Made by a program: the position numbers and the translations under genes. A DNA stretch of 64,000 nt from Erpobdella octoculata (lineage: Eukaryota; Annelida; Clitellata; Hirudinida; Erpobdellidae). The DNA is taken from the NCBI GenBank assembly GCA_963978895.1, contig OZ022242.1, positions 22,025,129-22,089,128 on the forward strand. The letters run 5' to 3'. How positions within the stretch are numbered: position 1 is the first letter of the stretch; each line of letters opens with the position of its first letter. The notes under the pieces were generated by a model that was given only the letters and a program-made list of their open reading frames with translations, had not been told where the DNA came from and ran no database searches. This document shows positions 54,662 through 64,000 of the stretch, in pieces.

Positions 54662-57600
54662 GGACTTTACTTTGAATTTGCCTACAGAACGTCACGCAGA
54701 AATTGTATATAACTCACTGAGAGTAGACAAGGAGCCCTCAAGAAATAATGTTGAGAAAAAGCTCACAAAAAATGGACCAGTGTTATCAGTGTTAGTAATT
54801 TTTGGGCTATTCAATCTAGTAATATATTTATTAAAGAAAGAAAAATGAACACAGAATAATCAGTGATGAAGATTTAAAATTTTTCTCATTATTTAAATAC
54901 TAGTTTTGCCCGTCTCAAGGATGGATGTTTTAAAATTACGATGAAATTTTGATACATTTTTTGGATTAATATAAGCTTATTAATTATTTTTTTATTTATT
55001 TATGTATTTAGTTATGTATTTATTTATTTATCTATGTATTAATTAATTAATTTGTTTGTTCGTTCGTTCATTAATTCATTTATTTATTTATTTTTCATTT
55101 ATTTCTTTATTTATTTATTTAATTATTTATTTATTTATATTGAAAAAATTGTTTTATTGTTCGTATGCATTCCAAAACAAATGAAAAGAAGAAATAGATT
55201 AAAATATTAATAGTTTTTTTATATTTTAAATTAATTTGAGTAAGGTAAATATTTTTTAATTTATTTAATTATATAAAAATATAAAAAAAATGTATTTATA
55301 TAATTATTTATTATATATAAATTAATTTGCCATAGATAGCTGATCGTCACACAAAAACGTCTTACACGGACTTGGGTTATTATATATATATATTAATGAA
55401 TTTCTGCTGCTTAATTTTTATAAAAATTCCAATTACTCAGTTATATTGAATGAGAACAATTTATTTTTTGAAATTCTTGTTTTGCTAGTTAGGCTGGTTG
55501 AACTTTTGTAAAATTTGTTCTTACACCTAACCCAGTAAAATTTTATATGCTATTCTAGGAAAAAGTATTCTATTTTAAGAAAAACAAATCGATGTTTGAA
55601 TATTCGTGTTCACAAAAATATTTAATTTGAAATATTTTCAAGATTTTTTTAATATGAAATTAAATTGATAGATTTATTTATTGTTTATCCAATGTTACTT
55701 TTAATTAAAAATTATCTATGGATATTTTGAATATTAATATGGCAATTTATTATGCATTTTAAAAGACTAATTACTTTGGTCTGTATAAATTAACAATGCG
55801 CCTCACCCAGTGGTGGATCCAGACGGTAACCCCCTGGATGTTTCAACGAAATATTTTATGTTTATTTTTCCACCTAGCTTGCTACTTTTTTCTGTTTGTC
55901 TGTAGCCTAAGGTTGTATCTTTACTAAGCTACCTCCTGACCATTGCTCATGAGGCCCTATGCCTGACCCCTTAAAGGTGTTTCTCCAAGGAAAATTAACA
56001 TGAACTCTTCTTGATAATCAACTCATTATTGATGTTCTTGTAATTAACTTAACTTACTGTACATATGATCCTTTATTGCGTATTTTGTAAAAGACTTATA
56101 GGTTTTTGCTTCTACTGCTGCCAAAGGGTTAAAGACTACTTTGGAATTTCATTGGATAAACAAAATGACCAGTATAGCTGGAAAAATTTGAATATTGCTA
56201 CATCGGCACCATCAGACAAGGCCATGGTTTATTTTGATCAACTGTATTGCTGGCTCTGATGTGAAAATACATTGCACCAACTTTATGAGTTAACTGCTTT
56301 TTGACCAAATGTACGCTACTTAATGAGTTTAAACTTTCCCAGTTCTGGCAGCCCATAACTTTGGTACTCTTAATAATTGCTGAACATCTACTCAACTAAG
56401 TATTATTGGTTTTTTACCAGTTTTCTTTTATCTCAGTGGACTACATGAGGCACAGTAAGATGAAATGGTTGTTTCAAGTTATTGGTTATTTCAGTGTGAA
56501 CACATTAGCAACCATGATCAATTGATATTATAATCCTGAATTCTAAGCTTAAGAGTTTGAGCTGTAGTAGTAGTAACCAAAACAAACTTGTTTCTGCTCT
56601 GTTGTATAAATCTTTAATTTTCAATTCAATTGAGCTACCTCTAAACATTAATATAGCTCACATGTCTTGTAAACAATTTAGAAAGACTTATAGCTTTTTG
56701 CTAAACTTTTTTGTTTTGATTTTAAATATGCTTATTTGATCATTGAATGACTCTTGAGAATTCGTTTGTGGTAATAGTTCAAAAGTCTGTGGAGGCAACT
56801 AAGAATTCATTTGAAATGAAAAAAACAGAATGAATAGAAAAAAATGTAGTGACATGCAATGTCTGTTGTGTCTGCTTGAGATAGTTTTACTTTCAGGTCA
56901 TGTTTGGACGTTTTTTCGAATGGAAGGATTTATATATTGTAATGAGAAAATTTTTTTCCTGTTTACATTTGCTTGTCCTGTTTATTGCAGGTCTTTTAGG
57001 CTTTTCTTTTGGTTTGTGTAATTTTCTCGTGCTGATAATTTAATAAATATATAAGTAATACTCTATAATCACTGTTTACTGATGTGTATATGAACAAAAT
57101 AAGAGGATGAGAAGAACAAAATCGGGAGCGAGAGAAAAACAATAAAAAAAATCTCTGAAAACCCGGGCAACGCCGGGGTACCCTGCTAGTATATATATAT
57201 ATATATTGTCGATTATTCACTCGTTTCCGCGAACACAAGCTCTCCTAATACACATATCTCTTCTGACATTATTAATAACCCTAACATTACTTCGCGTCGT
57301 AATCGACACAAATAAAACATTATTTCTTATCACACACATACTGTTACTTTCTCCTATTTATACTTCATTAATTCGTACACCACCCGCACCATACACCTTG
57401 TACACCTATAAATTCCACCAATTCTATCGTTTCTCGTACACTATCTCCCCTTCCTATATTCATACACACTACAACTACAGCTATTCACCTCGTCCAGCTA
57501 TCTCACCTTTCAGTTGTCGCGTTCATGCTTTAGCGCTCACTCGTTTACTTAATTTAAAGTAATCTCGTTTTCTGCACTCTAATGGAATTTAATTTAATTT

Positions 57601-58050
57601 GTTTCGAACTCTAATTTAATTTAATTTAACTTGTTTCGATTCGTCGCCCGTTTCTTATTTTACGTTGACTTTTTGTTTATTACTTTCGGCTCCGAAGATG
57701 GAAAAGGATTTCCGAAACTGCAGTAAGCCTAATAAAACATCTAAAACAAGTCTCACGTCTTTCAACTACCGCAAAATCGAGGGCACCATAAAAAAATTGA
57801 TAAACGCCAAGTGGGCCATAGTTTTCAACGGAGTGTGTTTAAAAGAATATATATATATATATGAATTAATGCTTCTCACATTTTTGTTGATAGTTCAATA
57901 CAATGATCACGTTTATTCTCATCAATTTTTTATTTGGACAGATCTTGGAAAGCTCTAGAAGCAAGGACATTGAGGGTCAGTGTAAATGGCTTCTTCGATC
58001 TTCTTACACTGGTTCTCGACACGATAGATGAATTTGATTTGGATGTTTAG
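54662..58050 (+). CDS. LAGE3: KEOPS complex subunit LAGE3/Pcc1, two exons found
   Basis: Pcc1/LAGE3 is the small dimerising subunit of the KEOPS/EKC complex, which makes the t6A modification of tRNAs. The exon at 54662-54794 follows the acceptor TTTATTGTAG and encodes DFTLNLPTERHAEIVYNSLR then VDKEPSRNNVEKKLTKNGPV, matching the family core (FPTERHAEI.YNSL.VD.EP). The last exon (57942-58050) follows TTTATTTGGACAG and encodes SWKALEARTLRVSVNGFFDL then LTLVLDTIDEFDLDV and a stop, matching ..KA.DARTLRVSVN.FLD.L.LV..TI..F. A polyadenylation signal AATAAA lies at 58073-58078. The donor after the first exon is uncertain (GT at 54780, 54789 or 54795, all phase 0), whereas the last exon needs phase 2, so a small intermediate exon or an unusual splice is implied. 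The exon with the start codon was not found. Confidence 0.87.
54795..57039. other. LAGE3 intron, AT-rich
   Basis: No coding exon recognised. It contains an (ATTT)n-rich tract (54990-55140), a possible Helitron (next entry) and, at 55808, CAGTGGTGGATCCAGACGG, which resembles a hAT terminus without a partner. A 64-codon plus frame (56065-56259) is unidentified. Confidence 0.45.
54900..55385 (-). mobile_element. Possible Helitron with CTAG end
   Basis: On the minus strand the sequence ends CCTTGAGACGGGCAAAACTAG at 54900, next to A (54899) on the plus strand, as for Helitrons. The presumed 5' side is a TATATATATAATAACCCAAG start near 55390. No clear TC or hairpin, so this is tentative. Confidence 0.4.
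57040..57189 (+). mobile_element. Helitron 3' fragment
   Basis: Ends with AAAACCCGGGCAACGCCGG then GGTACCCTGCTAG (57186-57189) before T, the same hairpin and terminus as the other Helitrons here. Only a short GGGAGCGAGAGAAAAAC section precedes it, so most of the element is missing. Confidence 0.8.
57190..57941. other. LAGE3 intron with retroelement-like block
   Basis: At 57690-57860 a plus frame reads MEKDFRNCSKPNKTSKTSLT and later KLINAKWAIVFNGVCLKEY, which is related to the [13 protein letters not shown] blocks at 28541-28600 and 29325-29395 and, like them, breaks off into (AT)n. TTTAATTTAATTT-type repeats lie at 57550-57640. Confidence 0.4.
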
Positions 58051-58360
58051 TCTTTTTTTTCTATTTTTTGTCAATAAAAGATTCAGTTCTATATGCATAA
58101 ACTTATTTCTTCAAGTTAAAATTATTCACTGGAGTGGCAATTAACAAGTTCATTAAAAAATTGAAAGTTCCTGTAAGAACAAATATAAATGAACTATGCT
58201 AAAATATCTATCACCCTAAACTAGAACATTAATTTAACAAGTTATTATTGCAGGGGATTAAAGCATCCCATGCAATGCAAAATTAATTGCATGTCACAAC
58301 TTGTGTATTGAAGGAGACCTACTGTTGCAGCTTCATTTAATACCACCTATTTTCTATTAC

Positions 58361-58438
<78 letters not shown>

Positions 58439-60769
58439 CTCTTATAATTTTAAAAATAAGAAACATTTAAGTCTTTAATTATCTTGTTATATTGTATTTG
58501 AAATGAAAATGATGGGCAAACATCGACGCAACACAAACACATTACATACAAATCAATGCATTTCCAATATGAAAAAATCGAAATCAACATCTGACCAATG
58601 ACGCTACTCGATCCAGATTGATCGATAAACAAATAGCCATCAGTTTAGTTTCGTGGACCCTAGTTAGAAAAAGGTGGTTGACGGAACTGAAAGAACTTGG
58701 AAACTGTGGTGAAAATATTGTAGTTGTATAATTCATTTATTTGTACAGAGATGCCATTACAAGAAATTTCATATGTTAGGTAGAATAAGTTGCATATGAC
58801 TAATTATAATGCAATCATTCAAACAACATCTTTTAATAAAGTGGCAAGCATAAAACAACTATGGCATCAACATCTGCTAGCAATCTGCACATACTGATAA
58901 AATTTTAAATTAGACATAATTCTACAGCATTGCTGTGGCCAGTTTGTAGCTCTTTAGAAGTATCCTGTAAGTCACTTATATATTAGATGGTTCATATGAC
59001 TAAATGCACACACACAGAAGAAGTGACTAGGAGCAGAACAAGTCCGTTTCAAGATAATCGTGTTGATGGCTATGAATAATTTAGATTTCAATAAGGAAGT
59101 AATAGCTTGGTAATTGATTATTGTTGGTTGAAAATATTTTAAGACACTAACTGAAGCTCTCCAAATTTCTTGTAATTAAGCAGCAATGTACAAGCATGTA
59201 GAGATGAGGGAAGAAGAGAATTATATTATAGAGTGTAAAACAAGAAATTTATATAGAAAGTAACGGAAAGCCGAATCACTGCCTGTTGTTTGCAAAGTCC
59301 AGTTCGATCAAGCTGATAAGGTGTGGTAATCTACGGACATCTTACGGAAAGAAGAAATGTAATCAATTAATCAACCAGCCTGTTTGGCGAGCTAATAATG
59401 GCAGTCTAACAGCAAAATAGCAATCATTCAGATTTGAACAGAAACTATGCATTGAAATGATTGAAACCCTTCCTAGTTACTTCTAATACATGCACTTCAC
59501 GTGACTTTGCATAAAAACGAACATTTCAACATGGATCGACGGATCCCAATATAACAACAACGTCAACGATATGCTCGACGAAATGATGATGACAAGGGCA
59601 GGACACATATTTACATTGTGGTAGTAATCAAAAAAATTCAAACATGCATAACAAACAAATAAAAAAAACATGCAATTTCTAATAAAACTTTTTTAAAACC
59701 TCTAAGAACTTTATCACCTCTTCCTCTTTTTTTACTTTTCACAAACAAACAATTTCATTGCATATTTCATCATGCAATCTACCTGAGGTTAAATTAATCG
59801 GTCAAACAGTCCGACTGGCAGAAGTTACGATTGTTTCATCGTCTCGTACCAACATGTACGTAGCATGAATCGTGTGTTATTAACATTATGAGGGAAACGA
59901 TTATGTACAAATGGAACACTGAATCTATATAAAACACCAAATGGATAGAGAACAGAATGCAAAAAGAAAAACAAAGAACAATGCTCCTGAAAAAATGAAA
60001 CATAAAAACCATGAAGCCAATTAAAGGAAGCGAAGAAAAAAGAAACCTAATGGATGAAATGCCAAAATAATTCAAACCAAAAATATATTGAAGACTATTT
60101 TCTCTTAAAATCAATTGGCACCAAAAAAGTTTAAATATTGTAAATATAATATAACATAATACTAGGAAAACAGAGTAAGACTGAAAGAAATATCATAGAT
60201 GAAGAAATCAGAGGTTGAATGATGGCAACTGAGACAATGGAATTATGTAACAAACAAGAATAAACACGGAGACATTCTATTTACAAGAGACATCATCAGT
60301 GACTATAAAATAAAAGGCGCAAAAAGGGAGAGATGGAAAGAGAGAGAGAAAGAGATTAGACAAGAATCGAGTAACAATGAAAACACCCACAATATGAAAA
60401 TAACTTCTTAAGACTGGCTAATACAAACAAGAAAATAATTAGGGACGTGTAAGGTGGATGGCTCCAATACAATACAACGTAACTACGTGAAATACTTGCG
60501 AAATGAACCACAAAACGAAACTATAAGGTATTGAAATTTCTTTCTTAAAATCATAAAAGAATCATCTCTTTTGTGTGTGCGTGCGGGTTCTTAATCTTGA
60601 CGAAGTTACAAGTAAAACTTTATTTGAATGAGATGACCGACCGACCGAATAAGCCGTCTTTCACTCACAACTTTGTTGAGTAAAGTTGTAGTCGATTTAT
60701 TATTAATAGTGGTTCTGTACAATAATGATAAAGAGAATAACAATATAAGAATAATAATGATGATAATGG
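58051..60769. other. LAGE3 3' UTR, NLK 3' UTR and spacer
   Basis: Contains the convergent 3' ends of LAGE3 (AATAAA at 58073) and NLK. A possible NLK polyadenylation signal on the minus strand is AATAAA at 60701-60696, about 70 bp after the stop codon. An (AT)n tract fills 58368-58436. No other gene was recognised. Confidence 0.5.
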
Positions 60770-63711
60770 TCATTCCCAGAGGTATGGAGATGGTGGAAGT
60801 TCAGACACTTGTGCGCATTGGGATCTGAAAATAAACCATTTAAATTCTAATGAAACAACTTGACAGAAGAATATTTTAAATAATAAAAGTAGAGTTAAAT
60901 AAGAATACATAACAACCAAGCCAGCAGTGAAGCTTATACATAACACTTGTTATTAGTAAAACAAAAAAACTGGTGGAAAAGCAATGAAATTTATAATAAC
61001 TAAATTATAAAATCATAACTATAATTTATTTCTTCGATTTAACAACTATAATTTCTTTCTTCAATAAATTATAGTTAAAGTAACCTGGTGAAGTCTTGAT
61101 AAACAGGTGAATAAGGATTGAGATGAAGCTGTGAGATGCCCATGGACTCATTCCTAGCCTGTACTGCTTTGTATAATTTCATCAGCTTACCTGTCAAATA
61201 ATAATCAGGTACTCTAACAACATCTCAAGTAATTAACATCAAAATTATACAAGAAAATTTGAATTACCAAAAGTAATTCAGATGTAGAAGGTAATAATTT
61301 CCCACGCCAAATACATGAACGTGCGACCTATTTCTCTAACAGATTAAGTGTAAATCATTTTTTTACCTTCTATTATGATTAAGGAGAAAATGCATAATTC
61401 CACTGCATAACTATATATAACACTTTAAATAAAAGTTTGCTTAAAAAGAGGAGCACATTTTTGCATAACTGCTTCTGTTTAAATAAATATTTATGTTTAT
61501 TAACAGAAAACATAAACATGTATGCAAAAATAAATATTTAATGAAGAAATACAAAAAAGACTTGGCAGCTAAGAAACTAGATATGAAAGATAGTAAAAAA
61601 AGAAATTCCTGAAAGAAACTTTTCAACCAAACTCATCACATTGTCTCATTGACAATAACTAGTATGAAAATGTATGTTGCTTAGGTAATAACTTATTCAG
61701 CATCTAAATTATCAAAAAAACACTATTTTAAAAAATTTGTAGAGTTTAAAAAGTCTATGAAAAAAAAGTGAGCCTGATTCAACATGTCATAGCGAAATTC
61801 CACATAACACTACAGATAGCTCAAATGCCTGCGATTTTTGTGGGGCAGCCATTTCAACTTACAGACAATTCAGGACGTGACAAGTGTAATAAATTTTGTT
61901 GCATTTGAAATAATTATCAACTTGGATATTTCTTTAGTATTAAATGTTTTGCTAGAATAACAGTTTGGTTTCTTAATTCTATCGAGCTGGGTTGGGTCTC
62001 ACAAAAAAACTCTAGGACACACCTTATGGAACCTTCACTTTAAACTAGAGCTAAGCCATCAATCATACTTGTGCCTCACAATTTTTAAACACAGATTGAA
62101 TTAAAAAAAAATTAAAAACTTCAACTTAATGAAATTTTAAACAAACCTTTGACAATCGAGCAGCTTGTCAATTCATCTTCGTATCTCGGTGAGAAAATTT
62201 TTGAAGACACAGGTTCGAGTTCTTGAATGGACTTGAGACTGAAAGCCATGAAATGACAGCAGCTACATATCGTCGTGTGATAGCGAACGCGTGCATCCGC
62301 CAGATATCTCAATTGGAGGGCACCTTCAGCTGTCAGTCTGTGATGCTATTAAATGAATGAGAAAAAAATTATAAATACCTAAGCAAAAAATAATAAATAC
62401 TGATGCCAATAATTTGTTTAACTCAAATTTTCTTACTCTGACCTCTTTAATCAACTTAGTTCCAAGTTGAACAAATGGTTGACAAATCAAAATTATGCAA
62501 AAAGCTGCATCAGTGAATAAAATTATAACTGCACGCAGTGGCATAGTTAGGTAGGCACCTTTTGTCGAGCCACCCACATTGTGCACCCAGCATAATTTTG
62601 GCACCATAAAAAATAGACTCTAAAAAAATTTAATGTATTAGGCCAAAAAAACTGCCAGATAGGTTTAATAGACTCATTTGCAGTTAAATATTATTCTAGA
62701 TTATTCATCATCCCAATAAACAAATTAAACCAAAAAAAAAAAAGAAGATTCATTTGCAGTTAAATATTATTCAAGAGAACACTTGTTAAGAATTTGAGAG
62801 ATAAAGTTTCTAACACAGTAACAGAACAGGCTATGGATAACGAAAGAGAAAGAAGGCCTTCAGAATTTAGTAAAAACCATTACGATTGTAGAAAAGAGAG
62901 ATAGCTTGCATAGTTGCCGTAAAAAAACATTATTCCCTCTATGTGCTGCATATGAACTTAGAAATATGCAGATTCACACCACATTAAAGATCCTCAGATT
63001 GAAAATACATTGCCACTCCATTTCTTTGCTTACTGCAAGACAGTCCCAAGCCTGGACAAAGAAGAATAGAAAAAAAAGCAGGATTTTGTTCTGCAGCAGG
63101 AACTAATACATGATACTATTTCAGTCTTAAAACATACTTTGTAAAGAAGTATAATCTACAATAAAAAATATGATAAAAAACACTGCTATGTTCTTTGTAA
63201 CTGTTTTAATTAAGTAATAACTTCTTTTGTACTATAAATTTGTATGCAAATAACAATTTAAACTTAAAATTTATTTTATAAAATGGTTAATTGATAAATA
63301 TGCTCAGCTTATAGGGGACAAAGTCTTCCTAACCCTTAACCCTTGTAACTCATTAGAGGACATCCATCCCACAGACAATCTACATTTGGCTCCTCTTTCA
63401 ACAATTTCTGCATTTGCCACTAAATCCATGAATCCATGAGGTAATCGGTAATAAATATTAAGTTTACAACATAAACAGTGATCAATGCACAACAAACATA
63501 CAATAATCAAACTATTTACAGTATTGAATGTAAGAAGACCAAGTAGGAGATGAAGAGTCTCACTGTCACAGCACTCCTTCGAGAGAGTTCTTAAATAATT
63601 GACATTGGTGTATTGCAAGGGAAGCTGAAGAATGTGTCGTTTGGCAGATTCACATGTGCCCGCCATGTCTTCTAGTCGAGGAGTCCCGATTATACTCACT
63701 ATGAGGTCCAA
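60770..63711 (-). CDS. NLK: Nemo-like kinase, C-terminal four exons (partial)
   Basis: NLK is a proline-directed MAPK-like Ser/Thr kinase that phosphorylates TCF/LEF and other factors in Wnt signalling. Coding order: 63711-63520 (LDLIVSIIGTPRLEDMAGTC, ESAKRHILQLPLQ), about 62337-62147 (LRYLADARVRYHTTICSC, ELEPVSSKIFSPRYEDEL), 61190-61085 (LHLNPYSPVYQDFT) and 60824-60770 (QVSELPPSPYLWE, stop). These match the end of the NLK kinase domain (QLDLI.DLLGTP), the RLRYHTCMCKCC block and the conserved C-terminal PPSPLVWE. The last two junctions are in phase (GT-AG). The junction between the first two exons is not settled: ACT|GTAAAT at 63520 does not keep frame with the AG at 62338, and AG at 62330 pairs only with a later donor. 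The catalytic lobe lies beyond the right edge. Compared with human NLK this copy is clearly diverged. Confidence 0.93.
62535..62600 (+). mobile_element. Solo hAT terminus (ZMYM1 type)
   Basis: CAGTGGCATAGTTAGGTAGG resembles the CAGTGGCGTAGCCAGG termini of the hAT at 37029-39348. No second terminus or target duplication was found; it lies in an NLK intron. Confidence 0.4.
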
Positions 63712-64000
63712 CTGGTTTTTATTTTAAATAAAAAAAAAACTGATGTAGTATAAAATTTTAATATTAAAACAATGTGTTGAAGATAACGAGTGAAAGTTAA
63801 TTGTAAAAATTGCTAAAAAAAACCAAAAACAATCTAATTTTAAAAAGACTTCAAAACATGATTATATATTTTCATTTTTCGGGCAAAGGCAGTGCTAAAG
63901 TTAAATTATTCTTATGCATAGCAAAACACTTAGAACTTGGTAAATAAGATAAAAAGAACATAAAAATCAATAATTAATTTCTTCTCATGAAAAATATTTT
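63712..64000 (-). other. NLK intron up to the window edge
   Basis: Upstream (minus orientation) of the acceptor at 63712 (AAAAACCAG). No further exon recognised. Confidence 0.6.

Overview
This is an AT-rich animal (metazoan) nuclear DNA window. Three host genes can be read, all with introns and with products typical of animals: merlin (NF2, minus strand, 18972-35789, thirteen exons found, last ~70 residues not found), a KEOPS subunit of the LAGE3/Pcc1 family (plus strand, 54662-58050, two exons found) and the 3' end of Nemo-like kinase (NLK, minus strand, 60770-63711, continuing past the right edge). The species cannot be named from the sequence. No viral, bacterial or CRISPR content was seen.

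Most of the window is transposon debris. Left part (1-18.5 kb): a ZMYM1-type hAT with perfect 8-bp target duplications (313-4279), a Penelope-like fragment, a piggyBac pseudogene, relics of two widespread unnamed invertebrate protein families, a second hAT with perfect duplications (9973-11500), a THAP-domain relic, a Psq/CENP-B-type DNA-binding fragment, and a BED-finger hAT split by an L2-like retrotransposon.

Middle (19-36 kb): the merlin gene. Its exons keep lengths and phases close to those I recall for human NF2. Its introns hold Helitrons with CG-rich 18-bp minisatellites, two more hATs, a 28-bp minisatellite, (TATG)n and (AT)n microsatellites, a tRNA-like SINE fragment and 90-bp repeats.

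Right part (36-64 kb): a CR1-like reverse transcriptase split by a hAT, another ZMYM1-like fragment, two tandem arrays (41.7-43.0 kb), a long imperfect palindrome (45179-51453), a 1.5-kb element with terminal inverted repeats (52050-53552), then LAGE3 and NLK.

The most informative structure is a set of nested non-autonomous Helitrons. A 2.5-kb composite Helitron (45382-47896) sits in one arm of the palindrome, and the other arm keeps the empty site exactly. A second Helitron (45945-47229) sits inside that composite, and the sister copy at 22844-24032 keeps its empty site exactly. Both insertions lie between A and T without target duplication, so both elements' ends are defined from the window alone.
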